A DNA stretch of 64,000 bases from Lewinellaceae bacterium. Its GTDB lineage: Bacteria; Bacteroidota; Bacteroidia; Chitinophagales; Saprospiraceae. The stretch spans positions 124,001 through 188,000 of the forward strand of contig JACJYM010000005.1 in the NCBI GenBank assembly GCA_020636155.1, read 5' to 3'. A model generated the notes under the pieces. The model was not told the origin of the DNA and searched no databases. It saw only the letters and a list, made by a program, of their open reading frames with translations. Made by a program: the position numbers and the translations under genes. Below are positions 1 through 8,689 of this stretch, one piece after another; position 1 is the stretch's first letter; each line of letters starts with the position of its first letter.

Positions 1-108
1 AAGGCCAGATTTAGGTGATGCTTCTTGATTACGAATATTATCAACCTGCCCGAACGCAACATGTCCAAAAATAAAAAGAAAAATTATCCCTAAACACTTG
101 ATTTTCAT
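1..108 (-). CDS. N-terminus of a secreted protein, cut by the window edge
   Basis: The minus-strand reading frame starts at ATG 108-106 and is open to the window edge, giving 36 residues. They begin with a lysine-containing n-region, a hydrophobic core and an AFG-Q end (MKIKCLGIIFLFIFGHVAFG), which is a clear Sec signal peptide, followed by the first residues of a mature chain. The start overlaps the stop of the upstream futalosine hydrolase gene (TGA 107-105), so the two are probably translationally coupled. The product cannot be identified from so little sequence. Confidence 0.6.
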   Translation of the reverse strand, partial: MKIKCLGIIFLFIFGHVAFGQVDNIRNQEASPKSGL

Positions 109-773
109 CGTTCCAATATTTCAATAACGTATCCTGAAACTCTCTCGAGTGCTAATTCTACCTTCCAATTGTCGCGATTCCTCGGTTCTATGTAGTTAGA
201 AATCGACCGTAGTTGTGTTCCCGGCAAATCCAACATTCGACAAGCATACAAAAAAGCAGCCCCTTCCATGCTTTCACAGACGGCATTCGGGTATTTTTGC
301 CGAATTTGTACTATCTCATCTTCTGTACCGGTCACTCTATTCACTGTAATGCCATGCACTTTGGGAGCAGAAACACTTAAATTTTTATTGTTCGCCGTTA
401 CAATCTCATTACTAAATGGAAATGTATTGGCATCAATCAAACCAAGGTCAAATGCTGAGGTAAATCTGCCGTCCGCCTCACTGACTCCGATATCTGCGAA
501 TTGATCTGTGCTAACTTCTACAACTGTTCCCAATTCTAGAGACTTATCAAAACTGCCGCCAATCCCAATCTGTATGGCCATGTCCATTCCTTTAGTAGGG
601 CTTTTTGCCATTCCATATCCTGTCATAAAACTACCCACACCGAGTACCATGGGAAAGATGTGGTTTGAATTCAATTCATATTCGAAAAAAGAAACTTTTC
701 TTGCCTTTTTGTCTAGATAATCTAAAATTCCCGTCAGTTCGTAAGATGTCGCAGCAACCAATAAAATTTTCAT
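105..773 (-). CDS. mqnB: Futalosine hydrolase (MqnB)
   Basis: This 222-residue protein belongs to the nucleoside phosphorylase/MTA-SAH nucleosidase fold. Within that fold the MqnB branch hydrolyses futalosine to dehypoxanthine futalosine and hypoxanthine, a cytoplasmic step of the alternative menaquinone pathway. Visible landmarks are the N-terminal strand KILLVAATSYE, the glycine-rich IGIGGSF near residue 70, the ESMEGAAFLYAC substrate loop near residue 170 and RSISNYIEPRNRDNW near 190, typical of the Bacteroidota MqnB branch. Length matches the family. It lies 11 bases downstream of a PorV-like gene and overlaps the next secreted-protein gene. No other mqn genes are in the window. MTA/SAH nucleosidase is a less likely alternative. 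Confidence 0.85.
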   Translation of the reverse strand: MKILLVAATSYELTGILDYLDKKARKVSFFEYELNSNHIFPMVLGVGSFMTGYGMAKSPTKGMDMAIQIGIGGSFDKSLELGTVVEVSTDQFADIGVSEADGRFTSAFDLGLIDANTFPFSNEIVTANNKNLSVSAPKVHGITVNRVTGTEDEIVQIRQKYPNAVCESMEGAAFLYACRMLDLPGTQLRSISNYIEPRNRDNWKVELALERVSGYVIEILER

Positions 774-784
774 AAACGCAAGGA

Positions 785-1591
785 TTAATTGTTATACTGA
801 AAGCTCAACGCCGGTGTATTTCCAAGTACATTATTGATAGAAAATGCGGCTCTTGCCTTTACTTTATTTAATCGTAATCCGACACCAAATCCAAAATTCC
901 CTATGGTAATATTGTAACCCATGCGGGCTTCGAAAAGGCTAGAAGCTAAATAACTCAGTCCCACTTTTATCTCAGGATCAAAATCTACGGGCTTAGAAAA
1001 ATCGGCCAACACGGTCACCTTATAATCCGGCTTATAAGCTACGCCTACCGTAAATTGAGTCTGAATCTGTGAGCTTTCAGATATTTTTTTACTAATCGGA
1101 CTTAACACATGAATGCCTAAATCAAATTGCCCATTAATTTCGAACAACATTCCTGTCTCAAAATTGTACAAATTGGTTTTACCATAATTTTCAATGTTCA
1201 GATTGTAATAATTGAGTTGTGCCGCCAAATGTAAATTCGAAAATAAAGACATAGCATAACAAACACCTGCTTTACTTTGACTGTACTCCTTGAGACCAAA
1301 CCTCTGCAATGTCAGTCCCCAATGTCCCATTTTTGTGTTTTTTACCAGTGATATCCCAATGGCTGAGGTCGCCTCCAGACCAAACCTATTCTCAATATTG
1401 GCATCAATACCAAAATTTTTAACCTTTATGATGCCCGCCTGATTCGTGTAGATGCTCTCTACCCCACCGATGGCACTCCCTGATCCTGCCAATGAAACAT
1501 AACTGGCTCCTCCTAATGACACCGTCCCAAACTGGCCAAAAACAGTTGTTCCTAAAATCAAAAATAGATTTATTACGATTGCTCTCAACAT
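785..1591 (-). CDS. Outer-membrane beta-barrel protein, PorV/UPF0164-like
   Basis: This 268-residue protein starts with a signal peptide (about residues 1-19, ending TTVFG-Q). The mature part alternates short polar turns with amphipathic strands. It opens with a GGASYVSLAGSGSAIGGVES-like stretch resembling the start of PorV/UPF0164 barrels, where an early segment matches 'NPA'-type motifs; here it is IYTNQAG. The end (SFQYNN) is compatible with a terminal barrel strand. It probably resides in the outer membrane; a link to type IX secretion is inference only. It precedes mqnB on the same strand and is divergent from the endonuclease gene. Confidence 0.6.
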   Translation of the reverse strand: MLRAIVINLFLILGTTVFGQFGTVSLGGASYVSLAGSGSAIGGVESIYTNQAGIIKVKNFGIDANIENRFGLEATSAIGISLVKNTKMGHWGLTLQRFGLKEYSQSKAGVCYAMSLFSNLHLAAQLNYYNLNIENYGKTNLYNFETGMLFEINGQFDLGIHVLSPISKKISESSQIQTQFTVGVAYKPDYKVTVLADFSKPVDFDPEIKVGLSYLASSLFEARMGYNITIGNFGFGVGLRLNKVKARAAFSINNVLGNTPALSFQYNN

Positions 1592-1646
1592 GATGATTTC
1601 GCAAATATTTTGTATACCTTCGCAAGGTAATCATAATTTATTAACA

Positions 1647-2561
1647 TTGGCAAAATTTAGAACGAATCATCAAAGAGGAGGAGGAAAAGGGGCTTCGTAT
1701 TCCATTAGATTGGTGATTTTTTTCATTATGTTCGTGGCAGGACTTTTATGGATTTATAAGTATATCTCCAAGGATAATACCGAGCCAAAATATATTCCTA
1801 ATTATTCCATACCCGCTGGAGCTACCGGTGATAACCGTTATTATCTACCCATCCCCTGCAAAGGGCAGTTGGTTCATCATTCGCAGTTTTCGCTGTGTTA
1901 CAATGAAGCCGATGAAGAAGCGAGCTGGGTGGCTTATGAATTGACAAAAAAAATGTTGAAATTGCCGAATCTACCAAGGAAAGACCGATTTGAGGCAGAC
2001 ACAGATATTAATACAAGGTCTGCTAATTACGGTGATTATACGGGCTCAGGATATACTCGAGGTCATCTCGTACCCGCAGCAGACATGTCATGGAATGACA
2101 CGGCTCTCACACAAACATTCCTCATGAGCAATATCACACCACAGCTCTCCGCATTTAATGGAGGTATATGGAGAGAATTAGAAGAAGATGTGAGGGATTG
2201 GGCTTTTGATGATGATCGAATATTTATTACCTCCGGGCCCATATTTATGGACAATCAAGGAAGCATAGGTAAACAAAACAAGATCAGAGTGCCTTCTCAT
2301 TTTTTTAAAGCCATTCTTGATATTGAAGGAAATGATAAAAAAAGTATTGGGTTTGTGATTCCAAATGCAATGAGTGAACTTCCATTGCAAGATTATGCAG
2401 TCACCATAGATAGCATTGAGAAATTAACCGGGCTCGATCTTTACCCCGAATTACTCACACAGGAATTAGAAGATAATATCGAAAGTGTAATGTCTCTGAA
2501 AGACTGGAGATTCAGTCAGAAAAGATACGAATTAAGAACTAAATACTGGAATAACAATTAA
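1647..2561 (+). CDS. DNA/RNA non-specific endonuclease (NUC1 family), membrane anchored
   Basis: The product has a single N-terminal transmembrane segment (VIFFIMFVAGLLWIYKYI) and then an NUC1/beta-beta-alpha metal nuclease domain. The active-site motif is YTRGHLVPAADMSWN, where the H is the catalytic base (family motif DRGH, here TRGH), followed by the metal-binding N in SNITPQ and EEDVRDWA. It is likely exported and anchored, degrading nucleic acids outside the cytoplasm. An ATG at 1590 is in frame, but it overlaps the start of the divergent gene. A promoter-like TACCTTCG at 1615-1622 lies downstream of it, so I prefer the TTG at 1647 (MAKFRTNHQ). Confidence 0.8.
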   Translation: MAKFRTNHQRGGGKGASYSIRLVIFFIMFVAGLLWIYKYISKDNTEPKYIPNYSIPAGATGDNRYYLPIPCKGQLVHHSQFSLCYNEADEEASWVAYELTKKMLKLPNLPRKDRFEADTDINTRSANYGDYTGSGYTRGHLVPAADMSWNDTALTQTFLMSNITPQLSAFNGGIWRELEEDVRDWAFDDDRIFITSGPIFMDNQGSIGKQNKIRVPSHFFKAILDIEGNDKKSIGFVIPNAMSELPLQDYAVTIDSIEKLTGLDLYPELLTQELEDNIESVMSLKDWRFSQKRYELRTKYWNNN

Positions 2562-2592
2562 TTAAATATAATAAAATATTTTAATACATAAA

Positions 2593-3405
2593 ATGCAGAC
2601 CTTAGATCAAATTTTTAATAATAAATCGTCTAATTTTTTTCTCATTGCGGGTCCCTGCATTGTAGAGAGCGAAAGCATCGTCATGAATATTGCCGAAAAG
2701 GTAAAAATGATGACCCAACAACTGAATATTCCTTATGTATTTAAAGCCTCTTATCGCAAAGCTAACCGGTCCAGTGTCAGCTCTTTCACTGGAATCGGGG
2801 ATGAAGTTTCCTTGAAAATTTTACAAAAAGTGAATTCAGAATTTGACCTTCCGACGACGACCGATATCCACACGGAGGAAGAAGCCGCCATGGCAGCAGA
2901 ATATGTTGATATATTGCAGATTCCGGCATTTTTATGCAGGCAAACGACCTTGCTGCAAGCGGCAGCAGCCACAGGAAAAATCGTCAATATCAAAAAAGGC
3001 CAATTTCTAAGTCCAGAGTCTATGAAATTTGCCGTGGATAAAGTCCGGGCCATGGGCAATGATCGAGTGATGCAAACAGACCGAGGCACCTCATTTGGAT
3101 ATCAGGATCTCATCGTCGATTACAGGGGCATCCCTACTATGCAGACTTTTGGGACTCCGGTAGTCATGGATTGCACACATGCCCTTCAACAACCCAACCA
3201 GAGTGCCGGGGTCACAGGTGGCAGACCGGATCTTATACCTACGATTGCCAAAGCCGCAGTGGCTGTCGGCTGCGACGGACTATTCATAGAAACTCACCCT
3301 GATCCCTCGACTGCTAAATCGGACGGAGCCAACATGCTGCCTCTTGACCAATTACAAGGACTATTGGAGCAACTAGTCCGAATAAGAAGTGCAATCCTCG
3401 TATGA
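2593..3405 (+). CDS. kdsA: 3-deoxy-8-phosphooctulonate synthase (KdsA)
   Basis: KdsA condenses phosphoenolpyruvate with arabinose 5-phosphate to Kdo-8-phosphate, the committed step towards the LPS inner core. The 270-residue protein shows FLIAGPCIVESES near residue 15, FKASYRKANRSS (phosphate/PEP binding) near 50, TTTDIHTEEEA, QIPAFLCRQTTLL, NIKKGQFLSPE, DRGTSFGYQDLIVDYR and ETHPDPSTAKSDGANM at the C-terminus, all family signatures in the expected order. Length is normal. It shares its last four bases (ATGA) with the DUF1415 gene. Confidence 0.95.
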   Translation: MQTLDQIFNNKSSNFFLIAGPCIVESESIVMNIAEKVKMMTQQLNIPYVFKASYRKANRSSVSSFTGIGDEVSLKILQKVNSEFDLPTTTDIHTEEEAAMAAEYVDILQIPAFLCRQTTLLQAAAATGKIVNIKKGQFLSPESMKFAVDKVRAMGNDRVMQTDRGTSFGYQDLIVDYRGIPTMQTFGTPVVMDCTHALQQPNQSAGVTGGRPDLIPTIAKAAVAVGCDGLFIETHPDPSTAKSDGANMLPLDQLQGLLEQLVRIRSAILV

Positions 3406-3929
3406 AACCAGAAAGCATAGAAAGGACGAAAAGCTGGGTAGAAAAATTTGTCATCGGGGAGAATATCTGTCCATTTGCCCGTTATCCTTACGAAAGAGAT
3501 CAAATAAAATTTGTGACCACAGGTGGGGACTTCCAGCAAATAGCCACGAATGTATGGAAGGAAATCTTGTACTTACAATCTGTGCCAAAATCCTTGGTCT
3601 CAAACACCCTTTGTGTGATAGAATCCCCATTTTCATGGGGCGAGCTACTCGATTTGTGTTTTGTGCTTGAAGAAATGTTGGAAATCGAAATGATGTCTGA
3701 GCAAGTTCAAATAGTCGGCTTTCATCCAGAATTTACCTATGCAGATTCAGACCCGAATGATCATGAAAATTATACGAATCGATCCCCGCTGCCAATGATC
3801 CATATATTGCGAAGTGAAGAACTGGAAGCGGCCATAAAAAGCCATGGCAACACCCTCGAAATCACAGAAAATAATGCAGCGAAATTGAGAGCCATGACGA
3901 AAGAAAAAATCATGAAGTTTTTTGAGTAA
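3402..3929 (+). CDS. DUF1415 family protein
   Basis: A 175-residue soluble protein whose N-terminus, TKSWVEKFVIGENICPFARY, is the hallmark of DUF1415 proteins. Later conserved stretches are VGFHPEFTYAD and NYTNRSPLPMIHILR, with an invariant-looking Cys near residue 25 and His near 108. The family's biochemical function is unknown to me. It overlaps kdsA by the ATGA junction, so the two are co-transcribed. The next gene starts 25 bases after its stop. Confidence 0.8.
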   Translation: MKPESIERTKSWVEKFVIGENICPFARYPYERDQIKFVTTGGDFQQIATNVWKEILYLQSVPKSLVSNTLCVIESPFSWGELLDLCFVLEEMLEIEMMSEQVQIVGFHPEFTYADSDPNDHENYTNRSPLPMIHILRSEELEAAIKSHGNTLEITENNAAKLRAMTKEKIMKFFE

Positions 3930-3954
3930 AATTGTTGTATTGAAATTTAGAATT

Positions 3955-5535
3955 ATGAAGTTTTTATGGCTATCGGCACTTTTTTCTCTCTTGCCTTTAT
4001 TGGTGGAAGCTCAAATTCTCAAAAATTTGATTCCGCCTGATTATAAATTATGTGTTACTAGTGATTTGGGCAGTAAAGCTAATATTACGCATAAAAAGTT
4101 GCATTTCCATCACAAAGATTCTTTGATATCTTTAAATTTAGGCGACAGTAGCACAACTAAATATTTATTGAAACATAGCGAATCTCCAAAAATCTTTAAT
4201 GATACTGGGGAATTGTATCTTTTCTATAAAGAAGAAAAAATTTTATACAATGTACGAACCACAAAAGAAAGGCAAATAAAATACGATAAAATAAAGCCAT
4301 TAAATGAACAATACATCGGGTGTAAGAATTTCGAGATTGACACCATTTATATTGTCAAATATAATGATCCAGATTTTCTTCTAACCCTGAAAGGATGTTG
4401 TGTTGAAGGTATATTTTGCACCAAGGATATGATGTTGATACATGAATATAAAAATAAAATAAGCTCAATATACAATTTCAAAGGCGAACGACTATTCAGT
4501 GCTGAAAATAGTACCTTATCAGTCTTATCATACGAACATAATCTATTCAAAATACGAAATGAAGACAATCACAATTATTCTATAATTAAGATTAATGGTA
4601 AAACTATTGAAATTATCCCACAAATTGATATCATGGATATTGAAGATGTAGGGGTCGCCCTTGAACTTCGAGACTATCATGACAAGTATTCATATTTAGA
4701 TTATGAAGTCAAACCAATATTAGATACACTTTTGATTCCTATTGGAAATAATAAAATTTTCAGGATTGGAAATTGTGATAAAAAGTTGTTTGGCCTTTTC
4801 TTTTCAGAAAGCAACATCACTACACCATGTAAATTTGACAATATATTACAATCCGAGGGTTCAGTTTTTTTGGGTAGAAGATTTGTCGTAGAAGCAAAGA
4901 AACATCTTAGAAATAGTTATTATGATCAATATGGCAATCTTCTATTCGATGCCAAAAAATATGTATGGTCAAACTATCTAAGAAATAATTATATAGCAGT
5001 TTGCAATTATGATTCTTGTGGGATAGTGAATAGTCTTGATGAAACTGTAGTAGACTTCAATGTTCGTAGAAAGAAAGATAATTTTATTCCATATTATGCA
5101 GGGACAAATAGATATAATGGAATCGATTATTTTTATGTTTTTAATAATAATTCTTATATCGAAATTACAAATAATAAAAATGATGATTTAATTTTATTGA
5201 ATGAAATGAAATTCTCTGCACACATCGAAATAGGACAAAATTTTTTAGCTACGAACCAAATTTATAGCGACAATTGGGGAGTTTACTCCATTGAAAACGG
5301 GCAACTCATCATCCCTTTTGACTATTTCAAAATCTATGTGAATAGTTTTCGAGAGGTTGAAAATAGGGAATATGTTATACTTCATAAAGGTAATTACAGC
5401 AATGCATCTTACTCATTGTATCATGTTCCCACTAAAAAATATATTCTAGAAGATTATTCGAAATTACATTTTAAAAACACCCACTATATTAGTTACGAAA
5501 AAGATGGATATTCGGGAGTTTTCTACTATGAGTAA
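3955..5535 (+). CDS. Secreted protein with WG-repeat-like stretches, function unknown
   Basis: The start at 3955 gives a signal peptide (MKFLWLSALFSLLPLLVEAQ); an in-frame upstream ATG at 3922 overlaps the previous gene and would bury it. The mature chain, about 505 residues, is rich in Asn, Tyr and Ile. It contains short units resembling WG/KWG repeats, for example NWGVYSIENGQLIIPFDYF near the C-terminus and related strand-turn blocks. No catalytic motif is apparent. The gene is noticeably more AT-rich than kdsA and DUF1415 just upstream and borders the peptide island, so it may be horizontally acquired cargo. Its stop is 29 bases before a degenerate gwsS 3' end. Confidence 0.6.
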   Translation: MKFLWLSALFSLLPLLVEAQILKNLIPPDYKLCVTSDLGSKANITHKKLHFHHKDSLISLNLGDSSTTKYLLKHSESPKIFNDTGELYLFYKEEKILYNVRTTKERQIKYDKIKPLNEQYIGCKNFEIDTIYIVKYNDPDFLLTLKGCCVEGIFCTKDMMLIHEYKNKISSIYNFKGERLFSAENSTLSVLSYEHNLFKIRNEDNHNYSIIKINGKTIEIIPQIDIMDIEDVGVALELRDYHDKYSYLDYEVKPILDTLLIPIGNNKIFRIGNCDKKLFGLFFSESNITTPCKFDNILQSEGSVFLGRRFVVEAKKHLRNSYYDQYGNLLFDAKKYVWSNYLRNNYIAVCNYDSCGIVNSLDETVVDFNVRRKKDNFIPYYAGTNRYNGIDYFYVFNNNSYIEITNNKNDDLILLNEMKFSAHIEIGQNFLATNQIYSDNWGVYSIENGQLIIPFDYFKIYVNSFREVENREYVILHKGNYSNASYSLYHVPTKKYILEDYSKLHFKNTHYISYEKDGYSGVFYYE

Positions 5536-5564
5536 GTAATTTTGAAACTCCTTTAGCCCCTATT

Positions 5565-5621
5565 TTCTATTGTATGAGAGAGATGGTAGAAGTCATATAG
5601 AAATCCTCTGAGGAGAAATAA
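5565..5621 (+). pseudogene. Degenerate 3' end of a gwsS (SPASM maturase) gene
   Basis: Read in the frame ending at TAA 5619-5621, this stretch gives FYCMREMVE, VI, a stop, then KSSEEK and the terminal stop. It aligns without gaps to the 3' end of the gwsS remnant at 18896-18952 (FYGMREMVEEMHKSSEEK), with about 10 base differences in 51, and it is followed by the same hairpin. It is the decayed tail of a second grasp-with-spasm maturase whose body is gone. Confidence 0.6.
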
Positions 5622-5654
5622 ACTTTTGAAAAGTTATGGAACTTTTCAAAAGTT
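5621..5654 (+). terminator. Perfect 15-bp inverted repeat hairpin (left copy)
   Basis: Arms AACTTTTGAAAAGTT (5621-5635) and AACTTTTCAAAAGTT (5640-5654) are exact reverse complements around the loop ATGG. The left arm begins at the last base of the remnant's stop codon. The same structure occurs at 18952-18985, and a right arm alone at 19535-19549. It could serve as a weak terminator of the ancestral maturase operon, although there is no GC-rich stem or clean T-run. Confidence 0.5.
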
Positions 5655-5727
5655 AGAAAAATTATTCTTGATATTTCACCTTTTCTAATACCCCTAAAAA
5701 TTCCAACTCATAAAAAAGGTTAAAAAT

Positions 5728-5758
5728 ATTTATCTATTAAGAAATTCACCTACCTTTA
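5728..5758 (+). promoter_or_regulatory. Possible promoter for the exporter region
   Basis: TTTA (5728-5731), 19 bases, then TACCTTTA (5751-5758). Each box is one base off the Bacteroidota consensus TTTG / TAnnTTTG, and the spacing is right. It would drive the small ORF at 5812 and the ABC exporter at 5957. The rest of the 5655-5811 gap shows only AT-rich sequence. Confidence 0.35.
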
Positions 5759-5811
5759 GATTGCCTAAACCATTTAGAAGTATAATTTTTTGACTTTTTA
5801 ATATATACCGA

Positions 5812-5949
5812 ATGGACTATTTTATAAAACAACCAAAACCAAAAAACCAAACTAAAAATCAGCCGAAAGCCATTATGGCTAAGACATTTTATCGCGATAT
5901 CAAAAATAATAAAATGTCGGTTGTTATTCGTAATTCACTGATTTTATAG
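5812..5949 (+). CDS. Small basic ORF (45 aa) directly upstream of the exporter
   Basis: An ATG-to-TAG frame of 45 residues (MDYFIKQPKPKNQTKNQPKA, then ...MSVVIRNSLIL) ends 7 bases before the exporter ATG. It is rich in Lys, Gln and Asn at the N-terminus and hydrophobic at the C-terminus. It has no double-glycine leader, so it is not an obvious substrate of the C39 peptidase. It may be a leader peptide, a small structural gene or chance. I do not recognise it. Confidence 0.3.
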   Translation: MDYFIKQPKPKNQTKNQPKAIMAKTFYRDIKNNKMSVVIRNSLIL

Positions 5950-5956
5950 ACGGGAG

Positions 5957-8146
5957 ATGAAAAATTTTCCATTCTATAAACAGTTAGACTCCATGGATTG
6001 CGGCCCTACGTGTCTTCGTATGGTTGCAAAATTTCATGGCAAATCATACTCTCTGCCATTCTTGAGGGAGAAATGTTATATAGATAGAGCAGGAGTGAGC
6101 TTAAAAGGTATCAGTGAAGCTGCAGAACTCATTGGGTTAAGGACTATGGCTGTAAAAGTCCCTTTGTATGACCCCAATAAAGATGACGCAGTGCTATCGA
6201 ATGCACCTTTGCCTTGTATTGTACATTGGAATCAAAATCATTTTGTAGTCGTTTATAAAATCACTAAAAACAAAGTTTTTATAGCCGATCCTGCCAGTGG
6301 TAAGCATACCTTGTCACACACCGAATTTAATAATTCCTATATCAGTGATGGTGATAAGGGTGTAGCACTATTAATAGAAACTACTCCTGAATTTTATAAA
6401 ACAGAATTTGACGATGAAAGCAAAAGAGGATTCAGTTTTTTGTTTCGATACCTGACACCTCACCATAAGTTGATGGTACAACTGGTCATTGGATTATTTC
6501 TAGGCATGATATTCCAGTTGATTTTCCCGTTTTTGACTCAGAGCTTAGTAGATGTAGGCATTGATACCCGAGATTTGAATTTTGTTTACATCGTATTGGC
6601 AGGTCAACTCATGTTATTTTTTGGGCAGACCGTTGTGAGATTTATACAAAGCTGGATATTGCTACACATTAGCGTAAGGATTAATGTAAGCTTGATTTCT
6701 GATTTTTTAATTAAACTGATGAAGCTTCCTCTTGGATTTTTTGATGCCAAGAATACGGGGGACTTATTGCAGCGTATTGGTGACCACAAACGTATAGAAT
6801 CATTTCTGACACAATCTACACTATCGGTTTTGCTTTCGGTGCTCAATCTATTCGTTTTCGGTATCGTGCTTGCCTATTATTCCCTACAGATATTTACCAT
6901 TTTCTTAATTTCAAGTGTGCTATATGTGTTATGGATATTCGTATTTCTTAAAAAAAGAAAAGAAATCGATTACAAAGCATTCCAACAGATGTCTGACAAC
7001 CAAGATTCACTCATTGAGATCATACAGGGAATGCCTGAAATTAAACTACAGGGTAGCCAATTGAAAAGACGATGGAAATGGGCAGGAATTCAAGCAAAGC
7101 TTTTTAGGGTACAGATGAAATCTCTTACCATCAGCCAATATCAAGATGCCGGAGCCTTATCTATAAACCAACTCAAGGACATAATTATCACTTTTATAGC
7201 CGCCCGCTCTGTAATCGAAGGCTCACTCACTCTGGGTATGATGCTTGCCATTCAGTATATCATAGGACAGCTCAATGGACCACTCCAGCAGTTGATAGGT
7301 TTTGTACGTTCGGCACAGGATGCCTCTATCAGCTTAGAACGATTGTCAGAAATTCATAATAATAAAAATGAAGAATCGGGTGATGTATCAAAATTCAATG
7401 AAATACCTGACGGAGATATCATAATAGAAAATCTTTCCTTTAGCTATACACCCATCAGTGATGAAGTGCTCAAAAATGTTTCTCTCACCATTCCAAGAGG
7501 GAAGACTACAGCCATAGTAGGCACCAGCGGAAGTGGAAAGACCACGCTGATTAAGTTATTATTGGGATTCTATGAACCAACCAAGGGCAGAATTTCAATA
7601 TCTAATACCCCTCTCAATCAAATATATCAAAAAGTATGGCGGGCTCAGTGCGGTGTCGTAATGCAGGATGGCTTTATATTCTCAGATACCATAGCCAATA
7701 ACATTGCTGAAAGTGATGACAATACAAACCTTACAAAGGTTATGTCTGCAGCAACCACTGCCAATATTTTTGAATTTGTACAATCCTTGCCCCTTGGGTT
7801 TAACACCATGATAGGGGCTAAAGGCAATGGCATCAGTCAGGGACAAAAACAACGCCTTTTCATAGCAAGGGCGGTCTATAAAGATCCAGATTTTCTCTTC
7901 TTTGATGAAGCAACCAATGCTTTAGATGCCAATAATGAAAAGATAATAATGAATAATCTGAATACGTTTTTTGAGGGTAGAACGGCAATAGTCGTCGCAC
8001 ATAGGCTGAGTACTGTAAAGCATGCCGATCAGATCATTGTGCTTGAGAATGGATGTATCGTGGAGTCTGGTACTCACACAGAACTAGTAGATAAAAAGGG
8101 AAGTTACTTTACTTTAGTGAAAAATCAGTTAGATTTGGGAAGTTGA
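5957..8146 (+). CDS. Peptidase C39-containing ABC exporter (bacteriocin/graspetide type)
   Basis: A 729-residue exporter that cleaves a double-glycine leader and pumps the core peptide across the inner membrane. The N-terminal C39 peptidase has DSMDCGPTC (Cys15), QNHFVVV (His95) and IADP (Asp111). A six-helix transmembrane domain spans about residues 160-450. The nucleotide-binding domain has Walker A GTSGSGKTT near 522, the signature ISQGQKQR near 626, Walker B FLFFDEATNALD near 644 and the switch His in VVAHRLSTV near 682. All catalytic residues are intact. It works with the HlyD adaptor downstream and probably exports the peptide encoded at 10485. Confidence 0.92.
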   Translation: MKNFPFYKQLDSMDCGPTCLRMVAKFHGKSYSLPFLREKCYIDRAGVSLKGISEAAELIGLRTMAVKVPLYDPNKDDAVLSNAPLPCIVHWNQNHFVVVYKITKNKVFIADPASGKHTLSHTEFNNSYISDGDKGVALLIETTPEFYKTEFDDESKRGFSFLFRYLTPHHKLMVQLVIGLFLGMIFQLIFPFLTQSLVDVGIDTRDLNFVYIVLAGQLMLFFGQTVVRFIQSWILLHISVRINVSLISDFLIKLMKLPLGFFDAKNTGDLLQRIGDHKRIESFLTQSTLSVLLSVLNLFVFGIVLAYYSLQIFTIFLISSVLYVLWIFVFLKKRKEIDYKAFQQMSDNQDSLIEIIQGMPEIKLQGSQLKRRWKWAGIQAKLFRVQMKSLTISQYQDAGALSINQLKDIIITFIAARSVIEGSLTLGMMLAIQYIIGQLNGPLQQLIGFVRSAQDASISLERLSEIHNNKNEESGDVSKFNEIPDGDIIIENLSFSYTPISDEVLKNVSLTIPRGKTTAIVGTSGSGKTTLIKLLLGFYEPTKGRISISNTPLNQIYQKVWRAQCGVVMQDGFIFSDTIANNIAESDDNTNLTKVMSAATTANIFEFVQSLPLGFNTMIGAKGNGISQGQKQRLFIARAVYKDPDFLFFDEATNALDANNEKIIMNNLNTFFEGRTAIVVAHRLSTVKHADQIIVLENGCIVESGTHTELVDKKGSYFTLVKNQLDLGS

Positions 8147-8280
8147 TGATTTAATGACAGAATTAATAAATGATTGAATGATAAAATTTCAAAAGGATAG
8201 AATGAGAGAAGGGCGAAATGATAAAATGATGAAATCCGTTTTACTTACAGCTACTTACCAATTTAATCCTTAAAATAGTG
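8147..8280 (+). repeat. Degenerate AATGAT-type repeats on the left of the four-helix-bundle gene
   Basis: Noncoding stretch made of loosely repeated units such as GATTTAATGA, AATAAATGATTGAATGATAAAAT and AATGATAAAATGATGAAAT. The reverse-complement flavour (TTTAATCATT, ATTTATTCATT) appears on the other side of the gene at 8690-8780. The repeats are too imperfect to give a single unit length. Confidence 0.4.
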
Positions 8281-8283
8281 ACA

Positions 8284-8655
8284 ATGACAGACAAAGAAAT
8301 ATTTATTGAGAAGCTAAAAGTACGAACAAAGTTACTCGCGGTAGATATTATAAAATTTTGCGATAGTCTAAAAAGTTGCAAAGCTTCTGCTGTGATCACC
8401 TATCAGCTTGTCAAGTCTGCTACATCGATAGGGGCCAACTATCGGGCTGCGTGTCGGGCGAGATCAGAAGCAGAATTTTTCAGTAAGATTTGCATCGTGG
8501 TAGAAGAAGCGGATGAGACAGAATATTGGTTAGAGATTATCAAGGATTCTAATTTGCATACTGAAACAGATGAACTGCAAAGATTGCTCCATGAAACCAA
8601 TGAAATAACTCGTATTATGACAAAAGCTAAAAGTTCAACCTATGGAAAGAAATAA
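8284..8655 (+). CDS. Four-helix-bundle protein (S23/IVS-like, TIGR02436 type)
   Basis: A small all-helical cytoplasmic protein of 123 residues if started at ATG 8284; an in-frame GTG lies at 8278. The core YQLVKSATSIGANYRAACRA, followed by FFSKICIVVEEADETEYWLE, is the characteristic signature of the family, relatives of the ORF found in 23S rRNA intervening sequences and of DGR accessory proteins. Its role is not established; a nucleic-acid-binding role is known only for some relatives. It sits between the exporter and its adaptor, flanked by opposed degenerate repeats, which suggests it was inserted there. Confidence 0.8.
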   Translation: MTDKEIFIEKLKVRTKLLAVDIIKFCDSLKSCKASAVITYQLVKSATSIGANYRAACRARSEAEFFSKICIVVEEADETEYWLEIIKDSNLHTETDELQRLLHETNEITRIMTKAKSSTYGKK

Positions 8656-8689
8656 GCATACCATTTGCCCACTTAGTAATTTGAACATT

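Noticed and set aside
1590..1646. Start of the endonuclease at ATG 1590
   Set aside because: It overlaps the divergent gene's start and lies upstream of a promoter-like box; the TTG at 1647 fits better, though 1590 is not excluded.
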